A stretch of 64,000 bases of DNA, from contig NZ_JH992958.1 in the NCBI RefSeq assembly GCF_000315445.1, positions 236,834-300,833 on the forward strand, in the 5' to 3' direction. How positions within the stretch are numbered: position 1 is the stretch's first letter; each line of letters begins with the position of its first letter. Made by a program: the position numbers and the translations under genes. This DNA comes from Alloiococcus otitis ATCC 51267 (GTDB lineage: Bacteria; Bacillota; Bacilli; Lactobacillales; Carnobacteriaceae_A). This document shows, in pieces, positions 37,269-46,332 of the stretch. Under the pieces are notes generated by a model. The model saw only the letters and a list, made by a program, of their open reading frames with translations. It did no database searches and was not told the DNA's origin.

Positions 37269-38044
37269 CCACTCCACCTCCTTGGTTTTCAATCACTTGC
37301 TCTTGCTTGTATAAATTGGCCAGGCGTTCTGCTTCCTGGCGGTCTTTTTCTTCTATCTTCCCGTCAGTAATGACCAGGTGGCGGCTGGCATAGGACTGGA
37401 GAGTGGGGTCGTGGGTCACCATGACCACCGTCACGCCTTCTTCCTCATTGATCCGCTTTAAGATGGCCATGATGGAGGCAGAGGTTTTGCTATCTAAGGC
37501 CCCGGTCGGCTCATCTGCAATTAAAAATTCCGGTTTCATGACCAGGGCTCGGGCAATGGCTACCCGCTGACGTTGGCCACCTGAAAGTTCAGGGGGGGTA
37601 GTTCTTGACCTTGTCAGCTAATCCCATATCCTCTAAGATTGCAGCTACCTTTGCTACTGTGTCCTTGGCCCGCATGCCCTGGTAGAGGAGGGGGAGGGCC
37701 ACATTGTCTTTGACGGTCATGTTTTCGATCAGGTTAAAACTTTGGAAGACGAAACCTACTTTTTGGTTACGGTAGTTTGAGATGACCCGGTCGCTATAGG
37801 ACTGGACCAAGTCGCCCATAAAGTAATATTGGCCGTCAAAATCATTGTCTAAAAATCCCAAGACATTGATCAGGGTCGACTTACCAGAACCGGACGGCCC
37901 CATGATGGAAATAAATTCCCCCTTGTGGATGGTTAGGTTAATGTTTTTAAGGACCTGGAGCCGGTCTCCGGCCAGGTCGTAAGACTTGTTGAGGTCCTGG
38001 ATGTTAATAAGGGCCTGTTTGCCACTGGTATCTTTACTTGTCAT
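37258..38044 (-). pseudogene. MacB-type ABC ATPase, frameshifted at a G7/C7 tract
   Basis: Two fragments together make one ABC ATPase. The N-terminal part has the Walker A motif GPSGSGKSTLINVLGF and the Q-loop FVFQSFNLIENMTV, and stops after KVKNYPP. The C-terminal part has Walker [16 protein letters not shown] and the H-loop VMVTHD. Removing one base from the seven-C run (G7 at 37592-37598 on the plus strand) joins them through [22 protein letters not shown], restoring the ABC signature and a 261-residue protein. As read, the gene cannot make a functional ATPase. Causes could be true mutation, phase-variable slippage or a sequencing error. Start ATG is taken at 38044. Confidence 0.9.
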
Positions 38045-38049
38045 CGATT

Positions 38050-39368
38050 CTACCAACCTTCCATCGCTTCACCTACAGCTTCCTCACCGTAGTCTTCCAT
38101 CCCTTCCAAGTCTCCTTCTTCCATACCGGTATCCAGGCTGACAGACTGGCCGTCTTCTAAACCGTCAGGATAGAGGATGACTTGGGTCCCTGCCTTGAGG
38201 TCTGCCTGCTTGGTTACCTGGGCTTGCCCAGCTGGTTCTGACTCCAGTTTCACTTTTTTAACGGTTTGGCTGTTTTCTTGGTAGGCAAAGACATACTGGT
38301 CGTCCCCTTCTAGGACAATGGCTTCAGAAGGGATGGCGATACCGGGGACTTGGATGAGCATTTCAACGGAAAAGCCTGGTTGAATGTAGTCATCCGGCTT
38401 GACTGTAAAGTTAAAGTTGCTGGCTTGGTCTCCTCCCAGGTCTCCAGCCCACATACCGGAGTCTAGGTTCTCTTCATCAGAACTTTGGCTTCCTTCTTGG
38501 CCCGAACCTGGGAAGCGGTCATATTCCACCATCTTGCCTTTTAATTCCTTGTTTTCAGCTGGGACGAAGAGGTCCACAATCCGGTTGTCTCCCAAGGCAA
38601 AAAATTCAAATTCATTAACCGAGCCTCGGATGTAAACCTGGTCCCCCACCAAACGGATAAAAGCCTGGCGGTTGTCATCCCGTCCTCTTTGGTCCAGGTA
38701 AACCGTCCCGTCTGCCTTGGCTAGGACATTTTGGTAGAGGCTGTTTTGGGCCTGGGCCAGTTTGGCTTCCAGGTCTTGGATTTGGAGGTTGACTTCCTGG
38801 ATGGCTGCCTTGATGCTGGCGGGGTCGTCAGCAGGGGGGTCTAAGGCTAGGTCAGGCTCTACTCCTTCTTCACCCACTTCTTCCTCCTGGTCTTGACTTG
38901 CAAGTAGTGGTTCTTGTATATTGACTTGCTTTTGGTAGTTGGCCCAAGCATTTTGGGCATTGGCCAGGCTAGCTTGGAGGGCTTGTCTCTGGTTGTAGAG
39001 CTTGGTTTGCTCTCGTTTGAGTTCGTCGATTTCAACTAAAGATTCCTGGTCTGTCTTTCGGTAGGTAAACAAGCGGTCGCCTTTTTTACTTCTTGGCCAT
39101 CTGCCACATGGACGGTTTCGATTTCTCCCAGTTCAGGGTCATAAGTATAGCTTTGGTCCACCTGGAGCTGGGCAAATCCCTTAACGGTGATGGGATCTTG
39201 TTCATAGAGGGTGGTCGACTGGTATAGGTCTTCTGCTTCTTCTAAGTCTTCTCCTCCTGCAACTTCTGGGCCACTTGAGCTGAAGTAGGTCCAAGCCAAA
39301 AGAAAGAGGGCCAGGATAAGACCAATAGCCAGGAGGGTTAGGACGAGTTTTTTGATTCTGCCAGACAT
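38050..39368 (-). pseudogene. MacA/HlyD-type membrane-fusion protein, frameshifted
   Basis: The first fragment (110 codons, from 39368) has an N-terminal membrane helix (about 8-30) and the start of the biotinyl-lipoyl-like domain (VDQSYTYDPELGEIETVHVADGQEVKK), then runs out of frame. The second fragment continues with a coiled coil (ESLVEIDELKREQTKLYNQRQALQASLANAQ) and beta-barrel domains. Adding one base after the AAAAAAGG run near 39081-39087 joins them as VKKGDRLFTYRKTDQES and gives about 439 residues. It would link the MacB-type transporter to the cell surface. Damage in the neighbouring ATPase gene argues for decay of the whole operon. Confidence 0.88.
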
Positions 39369-39676
39369 ATCATCTGCTCCTTTTTTACACGGCAGCCTCT
39401 AGGAAGAAATTGTATTCCTTTTCATAAAAGGATCGACCCCACCAGCCACCATGCAGTATTTGATAAATAAAATATAATCTCATTTGACCAGGATGGCAAT
39501 AGGAAAACGACCTTAAGGTTAAAAATAGGGCTGAAGACCGATTGGCCAGGCTGCAATTGGATCATAGTTGACTAAAATGGCCTGGTTTGCTGCCAAGTGG
39601 TTAAAGGGGGGAATGGTTGGCCAAGCAGGCTAGAAATTAAAAAACCTTTTTAAGCCAAGATCATGCCAAAAGAGGA

Positions 39677-39705
39677 TTGTCTGGCTGAATATTACCTGTT
39701 ATGAT
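39677..39705 (+). promoter_or_regulatory. Promoter of the EIIA gene
   Basis: -35 TTGTCT (39677-39682), 17-bp spacer, -10 TATGAT (39700-39705). The region 39369-39676 before it holds no gene that I can see, and must include the promoter of the MacAB-type operon on the other strand. Confidence 0.72.
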
Positions 39706-39741
39706 TAGGGAATACAATACATATTGAGTGGAGAGCTGATA

Positions 39742-40233
39742 ATGGGCGACAAAAAAGAATTAATACTGAAGGCAGTGACAGATGGTCAAGTGATTCCGGT
39801 AACCGAGGTTAAGGATGTCGTATTTTCTGACAAGATGATAGGGGATGGTTACGGCGTCGTCCCTTCAAGCGGGGCCATCTATTCACCTGTGTCTGGTCAG
39901 ATTAGCCAGTTAGCAGGCAGTCACCACGCCTACTATATTAACCTGGCTGATGACAACAAAATCCTGATTCATGTGGGACCGGATGCCATCTTACTCAATG
40001 GCCAGGGTCTGACCAGTCAAGTTAAGCAGGGAGACGAGGTCCAAGCAGGGGACTTGCTCGGGACAATCGACTTGGACTACCTGAAGAGCAAGCGACCGGA
40101 CCTGGCTATCTCGGTTGTCTTTTTGTTTAACAAGGACTTGGACCTCAACGTTGAGGTCTACCCCCAAGACCAGGCCCAGGCCAAGCAAAGTCAGGCTTGT
40201 AAAATAAGTTACCAAGAGCTTGACAACCGCTAA
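39742..40233 (+). CDS. Stand-alone PTS glucose-type EIIA protein
   Basis: This 163-residue soluble phosphocarrier belongs to the glucose-family EIIA (Crr-like) group. The two histidines of the phosphorylation site are seen in AGSHHAYYINLAD and KILIHVGPDAILL. The fold is framed by GVVPSSGAIYSPVSGQI and VKQGDEVQAGDLLGTID. Such proteins pass phosphate from HPr to sugar transporters that lack their own EIIA, or act as regulators. No EIIBC is nearby. The ATG at 39742 follows GGAGAG; an in-frame TTG lies 18 bp upstream. It sits directly before walR. Confidence 0.88.
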   Translation: MGDKKELILKAVTDGQVIPVTEVKDVVFSDKMIGDGYGVVPSSGAIYSPVSGQISQLAGSHHAYYINLADDNKILIHVGPDAILLNGQGLTSQVKQGDEVQAGDLLGTIDLDYLKSKRPDLAISVVFLFNKDLDLNVEVYPQDQAQAKQSQACKISYQELDNR

Positions 40234-40240
40234 GCTCGAA

Positions 40241-40269
40241 TTGAATCCAGACCCTTGATGAGATATAAT
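40241..40269 (+). promoter_or_regulatory. Promoter of walRKHI
   Basis: -35 TTGAAT (40241-40246), exact 17-bp spacer, -10 TATAAT (40264-40269), 43 bp before the walR ATG. Confidence 0.87.
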
Positions 40270-40311
40270 ATTACTGATTATCAGGATCATAGCTAGTAAA
40301 GGAGGATAATA

Positions 40312-41019
40312 ATGAAGAAAATACTAGTGGTTGATGACGAAAAACCTATTTCCGATATTGTCAAGTTTAACCTTGAGAAGGAAGGCTATGAAGTCGTGGT
40401 TGCCTTTGACGGCGAAGAGGCCATTGAGGTTGCTAACCAAGAAAACCCTGACTTGATCGTATTGGACTTGATGCTACCCAAAAAGGATGGTTTGGAGGTT
40501 ACCCGCGAAATCCGCAAAACTCATGACATGCCAATTATCATGGTCACTGCCAAAGACCAAGAAATTGACAAGGTCTTAGGTTTAGAGATGGGAGCCGATG
40601 ACTATGTAACCAAGCCTTTCTCTAACCGGGAATTAGCCGCCCGTGTCAAAGCTAGTCTAAGACGTCAATCGGTTGTCCAATCGGCTGAGGAGAGTCAAGA
40701 AGAGGAAAATTCCGACATTACGGTAGGGGATTTAACCATCCACCCCGATGCCTATATTATTTCCAAAAAGGATGAGACCATCGAATTGACTCACCGGGAA
40801 TTTGAACTCTTACACTACTTGGCCAAACACCTCGGTCAGGTCATGACCCGGGAAAATTTACTTGAGATTGTTTGGGGTTATGACTACTTTGGTGATGTCA
40901 GGACCGTTGATGTGACCGTTAGACGGCTGCGGGAAAAAATTGAAGACAATCCCAGCCATCCTAATTATTTGGTAACCAGAAGAGGAGTAGGCTACTACTT
41001 GCGAAATCCTGAAGAGTAA
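40312..41019 (+). CDS. walR: Cell-wall response regulator WalR
   Basis: This 235-residue OmpR-type regulator controls peptidoglycan hydrolase genes. The receiver domain has the DDE acidic pocket, the phospho-acceptor in [13 protein letters not shown], a conserved MVTAKD threonine region, and lysine in [11 protein letters not shown]. The C-terminal winged helix ([44 protein letters not shown]) is near-identical to WalR/VicR. It heads walRKHI, with walK after 14 bp. Confidence 0.97.
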   Translation: MKKILVVDDEKPISDIVKFNLEKEGYEVVVAFDGEEAIEVANQENPDLIVLDLMLPKKDGLEVTREIRKTHDMPIIMVTAKDQEIDKVLGLEMGADDYVTKPFSNRELAARVKASLRRQSVVQSAEESQEEENSDITVGDLTIHPDAYIISKKDETIELTHREFELLHYLAKHLGQVMTRENLLEIVWGYDYFGDVRTVDVTVRRLREKIEDNPSHPNYLVTRRGVGYYLRNPEE

Positions 41020-41033
41020 GGGAGTTAAGCGTT

Positions 41034-42920
41034 TTGGCTAAAAAGGGCAAGCAGAAAAGAATACCTTTTATCAGCTCCATTTCAACAAAAATTATCTTTG
41101 TCATTGTCATGATCCTTCTATTTGCCCTGCAATTTATCGGGGCAAATTTTATTACGCAGATTGAACAGAACCTGGTCAGTAACTTCCACCAGGAGCGACG
41201 AAACCAGGTTTCCTATATCCAAACAGTGGTCCGCCCCTACCTGGAGCTACTCCATGCCCCTGAACAAGATGAGGATATTGACCCCCAAGCAGAGATCCAA
41301 AACCTGATTAATGACTATTCGGGTCCTTTAGTGACCGAGCTGTCCATTATTGACACCGATTCGTCCATCCTGGCCTTGAGTGATGATACCCGGCAGGGGC
41401 TGGTCGGCCAGCTGACTGACGATGATGCAGCACGAAATGCGGTTATCCAAGGGCAGAATTCTACCCAGCAGGTCATTGATCCGGCTACAGGCAACCGCCG
41501 CTACAAGATTATTGAGCCAGTCTATTCCAGCGAGGATAATGCCACGGTTATCGGGGCGGTCAGCTTGGAAAGTAATATTGAATCAGTCTACGATGAGGTG
41601 GATGAGATCACCTTTGCCTTTATCCAGGCCTCCGTCTTAGCCATCATTGTGTCTCTAGTCTTGGCTAATATTATCTCCCGGGCCATCACCAAGCCGATTA
41701 TTGACATGCAAGAGTTAACCAAGAAAATTGCGGACGGTGACTATTCCGGTCAATTGACTGTCCACGGTAACGACGAGTTGGGTGAGTTGTCCAATTTGAT
41801 CAACCACCTGTCAGAAGAAGTCGCTACAGCCCAGGAATCCATAGAATCTGAACGTCGAAGATTGGACATGGTTTTGACACATATGACAGATGGAGTTATT
41901 GCAACAGACCGGACTGGCCGGGTGACCACTGTCAACCCCATGGGTCTAGAATTTTTAGACCAGGAAGAAGAAGATGTTAAAAACCAAGACATCCGGACCT
42001 TGATTGACTTGGACAAGGAGACCCAGCTGGAAGATTTGGTAAACCAGTCCGATGATATTTATATTGACCCCGAACATACCGTGGAAGGCTTGATTCTCCG
42101 GGCCACCTTCTCAGCCATCCAGCGTCAGTCAGGTTATGTGGTCGGTTATGTTTGTGTCCTCCACGATGTGACTGAGCAAATGCGGATTGATTCAGAACGG
42201 AAGCAATTTGTCTCCAATGTCTCCCATGAGTTAAGAACACCCTTGACCTCCATGCGAAGTTACCTTGAAGCCTTGTCGGATGGAGCTTGGAAGGACAAGG
42301 ACCTGGCTCCCCGCTTTTTACAAGTCACCACTGACGAAACAGACCGGATGATCCGGATGGTGGAAGACCTCCTCCAATTGTCTCGGATTGATACTGGGCG
42401 GAGCCAGTTGAACTTAGAGATTATTGATATCAAAGAACTGTTTGACCATGTTTTAGGCCGGTTTGAAATGCTTTTGAATTCAAATGATTACAGTGGCCAG
42501 TCTTATTCGATTGAACGTGACATCATGGACGAAGTGGTCTTTGTCGAAATTGACACCGACCGATTTATCCAGGTCCTAGACAATATTTTAAACAATGCTA
42601 TCAAGTACTCCCCTGATGGGTCTAAGATTACAGGACGGGCCAGACATAATACTTATACCGACCGGGTGGAATTGTCCATCTCTGACCAAGGGATGGGGAT
42701 TCCTCAGGCCGACTTAAACAGGGTCTTTTCCCGATTTTACCGGGTAGACAAGGCCCGGTCCCGAGCCATGGGGGGAAGTGGCCTAGGTTTGGCTATTTCT
42801 AAAGAGGTTGTCGAACAACACGGTGGTAATATCTGGGTAAGAAGTGAAGAAGGGGTTGGCACCACCTTCTATATTTCTCTTCCGATTGTACCTTTCGAAA
42901 GTGAGGATGAACTGGCATGA
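41034..42920 (+). CDS. walK: Sensor histidine kinase WalK
   Basis: This 628-residue membrane kinase senses cell-wall state and phosphorylates WalR. Helix 1 is at about 17-37 and helix 2 at about 190-212, enclosing an extracytoplasmic sensing domain of the kind found in Staphylococcus and Enterococcus rather than the single-helix type of Streptococcus. HAMP, a cytoplasmic PAS domain, HisKA (FVSNVSHELRTPLTSMRSYLEAL with the phosphorylated His) and a HATPase domain (NNAIKYSP, DQGMGIP, GGSGLGLAISK) follow. Translation starts at a TTG. Its stop overlaps the walH start by 4 bp. Confidence 0.96.
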   Translation: MAKKGKQKRIPFISSISTKIIFVIVMILLFALQFIGANFITQIEQNLVSNFHQERRNQVSYIQTVVRPYLELLHAPEQDEDIDPQAEIQNLINDYSGPLVTELSIIDTDSSILALSDDTRQGLVGQLTDDDAARNAVIQGQNSTQQVIDPATGNRRYKIIEPVYSSEDNATVIGAVSLESNIESVYDEVDEITFAFIQASVLAIIVSLVLANIISRAITKPIIDMQELTKKIADGDYSGQLTVHGNDELGELSNLINHLSEEVATAQESIESERRRLDMVLTHMTDGVIATDRTGRVTTVNPMGLEFLDQEEEDVKNQDIRTLIDLDKETQLEDLVNQSDDIYIDPEHTVEGLILRATFSAIQRQSGYVVGYVCVLHDVTEQMRIDSERKQFVSNVSHELRTPLTSMRSYLEALSDGAWKDKDLAPRFLQVTTDETDRMIRMVEDLLQLSRIDTGRSQLNLEIIDIKELFDHVLGRFEMLLNSNDYSGQSYSIERDIMDEVVFVEIDTDRFIQVLDNILNNAIKYSPDGSKITGRARHNTYTDRVELSISDQGMGIPQADLNRVFSRFYRVDKARSRAMGGSGLGLAISKEVVEQHGGNIWVRSEEGVGTTFYISLPIVPFESEDELA

Positions 42921-44218
42921 CCTACTCCCGCATCAAATACGTCATACTAGCCTTGTTAATCTTGTTGAGTATCTATTTGAGTTACAAGATTTGGGTCCCT
43001 GTCAGTGACCAGGATGATGGCTATCTTTCCCAAGGAGAGAACCCTAGCCCATCCAGCCTAGTTGAACGAGATACCAATGAAGTCTACTCCCCCCACCAAT
43101 TTATCTACCACCAAGAAGATGAATCTTGGTCCTATGACCCGTCTGTCTTTAACGATAGCTTTAGCAGGACCATTGAAAGCATGAGCTTAGACACATTGGG
43201 CGAAGGGGAGGACTTATCCCTAGAAGACTACCAAGACCAGGTAGCTGCCAGTAGACAGGCTTTGGAGTTGGTCTTTTCAGCTCCCCTTCCCTTTGGCTTG
43301 TTTGGGACTAGTTTTGACAATATCCCAACCGACTTGGCTGACCAAGAGTTTGACAAGGTCTTAATTGACCTAGATTCTCCCCAGGAGCTTGATTTTTACA
43401 ATAGCCAGGCCGAGACTCTCTACAAGGTGAACTTGGTGAGTCTAGACCTAAGTGAAGCAGAGGACCTCTTGGCTGATGAGGGCAACCGCCTCTTCAGCGT
43501 TTATCCCGAAAAAATTCAAAACAAGTATGCCTACCTCCCAAATACAGAAGTGACATTGCAAAACCACTATCATGTTGTGGAACGCCTGCCGAACAGCCTG
43601 TACTCCACCCACTTTTTCCCTGATCCATCCGGTGTTGAGCTCCGGGTGTCTAATAATATTTCCCGTTACATTGACTTGCAGACCGAGTTGCGGATTAACA
43701 ATGCGAGTGATGTTTTGACCTACTTCCGCCAGTTAAGTGACTTGAATGAAATGTCAACAAGTGAGCGCTTTATTGCTAGTCGTAACGAGCTCAACACCTT
43801 GGAAAATTGGCCTAATGAAATCAAGTATGACGGGGTAAACAACCAATTTAAGCAGGTTGTCTACCGCAGATACTACAATGGCTGGCCTGTCTTTAGTGAA
43901 GGGGACCTCAATACCCTGACTGAAGTTGGTGTTTTAGAGGAAGGTTTGTCCCAACTCCGCTTACCCCTCCTTATCATTCAAACCCCCTTGTCCATTGATG
44001 ACGATGAGGAAGTTAGTCTAGCTTCAGGAGAAGAAGTTATTGCGGACTTAAGGAGTGTGGTTGATTTAGACTTGATCCAAGACTTGACCATTGGCTATAC
44101 CTGGGATGATGACAGGGAAGAAGACCAGGTTGTCAGGCTGACACCTGAATGGTTTGTTAAAAGCCAAGATAAGTGGACAAACATGGATGACTTTATGGAC
44201 CAAGGAGGCGATGTTTAA
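42917..44218 (+). CDS. walH: WalK regulator WalH (YycH)
   Basis: This 433-residue bitopic protein has an N-terminal membrane helix (about 7-27) and an extracytoplasmic body. In Bacillus YycH and YycI bind WalK in the membrane and restrain it. Identification rests on context and on the YycH-like architecture, with overall sequence weakly conserved. Both ends overlap neighbours (4 bp with walK, 1 bp with walI), showing tight coupling. Confidence 0.9.
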   Translation: MTYSRIKYVILALLILLSIYLSYKIWVPVSDQDDGYLSQGENPSPSSLVERDTNEVYSPHQFIYHQEDESWSYDPSVFNDSFSRTIESMSLDTLGEGEDLSLEDYQDQVAASRQALELVFSAPLPFGLFGTSFDNIPTDLADQEFDKVLIDLDSPQELDFYNSQAETLYKVNLVSLDLSEAEDLLADEGNRLFSVYPEKIQNKYAYLPNTEVTLQNHYHVVERLPNSLYSTHFFPDPSGVELRVSNNISRYIDLQTELRINNASDVLTYFRQLSDLNEMSTSERFIASRNELNTLENWPNEIKYDGVNNQFKQVVYRRYYNGWPVFSEGDLNTLTEVGVLEEGLSQLRLPLLIIQTPLSIDDDEEVSLASGEEVIADLRSVVDLDLIQDLTIGYTWDDDREEDQVVRLTPEWFVKSQDKWTNMDDFMDQGGDV

Positions 44219-45198
44219 TGGACTTTAAAAAAATTGAGACCATCTTTATCATCGCCTTTGCCATCTTAAACTTGTATTTATTTAATAGTTACACCAACCG
44301 AACCAGCCTCCACTATGCCACTAGTTTTGACGACTCAGTCAATATTGTTGAACGGATGGACCAGTCTGATATTAATCTTCCAAATTTTGAGGAAGTTGAG
44401 CATGAGGTCAAGGCTGTCCAAGCTGATGACCACGATTTACTGGAGGAAGAGGCGATTGACCTAGAGGACCAGGCAGGCTCTGTTTCTAGTGATGGGTCTT
44501 ATTACACTTCCTTCCTGTCCAACCCACTTGAATTAGATGGCAATCCTAATGACGGATTTACAGACAGCGATTATATGGCTATTGAGGAATTTGTCAAATC
44601 AGACTATGTATTATTTGGACAGGAGTACAGCTTTGGCGAGTTTGACCCTGAAACGAGTCGCTTTATTTACTACCAAACCGTTAACGGTCTACCGGTTATG
44701 GATGGAACTTCGCAAATATCCTTGTTCATTGATTCCAACAACGATATTTTCTCCTACCACCAGCTCTATGCTGGGCCGATGACAGACCAAGGTGAGGAGG
44801 AAGAGACCATTACCGACTTGGAAGCTGTTCAAATCCTCTTTCAAAACAATGACATTCCACCAGGTTCGACTGTTGACCTGCCCATCTTGTCTTACCACCG
44901 GACCCTCGACTTAGAAGATTTGAGTATTTATACCCCAGTTTGGGTGGTCCGGGTTTCGACTTCTTCCGGTAAGCAAAGCTTCCGGGTTCACGCTTTAAAT
45001 GGGACTATTATCCAAAACCCAGCTGTCTTTCCCCTTGAAGAGGAAGAAGAGGACCAAGAGTCAGGTGATGATGAGGGCGACCAGGATTTTGAAGAAGCTG
45101 ACGGTGAGGATGATGGCCCAGACCAAGATCCGACTGAAGACGACGATGAAGGCCAAAATGACCAGGACCAAAATGCAGAAGAACAGATGAATGATTAA
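44218..45198 (+). CDS. walI: WalK regulator WalI (YycI) with acidic tail
   Basis: This 326-residue protein has one N-terminal membrane helix (MDFKKIETIFIIAFAILNLYLFNSY) and an extracytoplasmic YycI domain (FDPETSRFIYYQTVNGLPVMDGTSQISLFID). Its start overlaps the walH stop by one base. After the conserved domain comes a tail of about 55 residues made almost wholly of Asp, Glu, Gln, Gly and Asn, absent from the usual proteins of about 270-280 residues. It presumably acts with WalH on WalK outside the membrane. The tail could interact with cations or wall polymers, but this is a guess. Confidence 0.9.
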   Translation: MDFKKIETIFIIAFAILNLYLFNSYTNRTSLHYATSFDDSVNIVERMDQSDINLPNFEEVEHEVKAVQADDHDLLEEEAIDLEDQAGSVSSDGSYYTSFLSNPLELDGNPNDGFTDSDYMAIEEFVKSDYVLFGQEYSFGEFDPETSRFIYYQTVNGLPVMDGTSQISLFIDSNNDIFSYHQLYAGPMTDQGEEEETITDLEAVQILFQNNDIPPGSTVDLPILSYHRTLDLEDLSIYTPVWVVRVSTSSGKQSFRVHALNGTIIQNPAVFPLEEEEEDQESGDDEGDQDFEEADGEDDGPDQDPTEDDDEGQNDQDQNAEEQMND

Positions 45199-45431
45199 TC
45201 TTGCTAGGGCAAGATAACCCATGAACTCATGCTTTAGACACATGGAGGGCCTAGCTTGCTAAAACCACTTTAACTTTCACTAAGAACGTCAAGGACCAGG
45301 CAGTTTTGGCTCGGCTAAGTTCTGCAGGAAGGGCTTCATCCTCCCCTTGCTTAGTTTCACTTATTGTTTGATTATCGAAAAATTCTATTTTAGACTTATA
45401 ACGATGAAGATAAAGTGTTAGGAGAATTGTC
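45199..45431 (+). other. Gap between walI and walJ
   Basis: No gene was seen. A possible promoter for walJ lies near its end: -35 TTGATT (45368-45373), 17 bp, -10 TAGACT (45391-45396). This would make walJ partly independent of walRKHI. Confidence 0.4.
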
Positions 45432-46244
45432 ATGGATAAGGAAACAGGAGATGACATGCGGGTAAGCGTATTAGCCAGTGGTTCAACTGGTAATATGACT
45501 TACATTGAAACAGACCAGGTAAAATTATTAGTTGATTGTGGTTTTTCGGGCAAAAAAGCCCAGGAACTCTTGGCTAAGATTAACCGTAAACCTGATGATT
45601 TGGACGGGATCTTGGTCACCCATGAGCACAATGACCACGTTAAGGGTGTCGGAGTCTTATCCCGCAAGTACGACTTGGATATCTATGCCAATGAAGAGAC
45701 TTGGCAGGCCATGGCTAAGAAGATTGGCAAGGTTGACCCTGCCCACCAGCACCATTTCTATAAAGACCAAACGAAAATATTTCAAGACTTGGATGTGTCC
45801 AGTTTTGGGGTGTCACACGATGCAGCCAACCCCCAATTTTATAGCTTCCAAAAGGCCAACAAGCGTTTTGTTATCCTGACCGATACAGGCTATGTCAGTG
45901 ACCGGATGCGGGCTTACTTGAAGAATGCGGATGCCTACCTTTTTGAAAGCAACCATGACCTATCCCTCTTGCGGATGGGGCGGTATCCTTGGCCTCTCAA
46001 GCAGCGGATTTTAGGCGACAAGGGCCACCTGTCCAATGAAGACAGTGCCTTGGCCCTGTCAGAAATAGTGGGTGACAAGACCCGGAATGTCTTTTTGGGA
46101 CACTTGAGCTTAGAAAACAACATGAAAAATATTGCCCATGCTACAGCCGAAGAGATCTTAGACCAAAAAGACACAGGTGTGAACTACCAGTATGAACTGC
46201 ACGATACTGACCCTTATGAACCCAATCCCTTGTTCATTGTCTAG
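45432..46244 (+). CDS. walJ: Metallo-beta-lactamase-fold protein WalJ (YycJ)
   Basis: This 270-residue protein has the metallo-hydrolase fold with SVLASGSTGNMTYIET, the metal-binding motif THEHNDHVKG, a later DTGYVSDRM and GHLSNEDSALALSE. YycJ/WalJ proteins are thought to be nucleases linked to replication and cell division. Two starts have ribosome sites: ATG 45432 (AGGAG) and ATG 45456 (AGGAG, shorter spacing), the latter giving the common N-terminus MRVSVLASGS. It lies after walI as in other Firmicutes. Confidence 0.92.
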   Translation: MDKETGDDMRVSVLASGSTGNMTYIETDQVKLLVDCGFSGKKAQELLAKINRKPDDLDGILVTHEHNDHVKGVGVLSRKYDLDIYANEETWQAMAKKIGKVDPAHQHHFYKDQTKIFQDLDVSSFGVSHDAANPQFYSFQKANKRFVILTDTGYVSDRMRAYLKNADAYLFESNHDLSLLRMGRYPWPLKQRILGDKGHLSNEDSALALSEIVGDKTRNVFLGHLSLENNMKNIAHATAEEILDQKDTGVNYQYELHDTDPYEPNPLFIV

Positions 46245-46294
46245 CGGTTACAATTGATTTGAAATTCTTTCATGTCTTTTTCAAACCAATGATT

Positions 46295-46300
46295 TATAAT
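46295..46300 (+). promoter_or_regulatory. -10 element of htrA
   Basis: TATAAT, 33 bp before the htrA ATG. No convincing -35 was found, and I see no clear WalR-type direct repeat (TGTWAH twice). Confidence 0.55.
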
Positions 46301-46332
46301 AAGGGAGAGAAATTCGGTAAAGGAGAATATGA

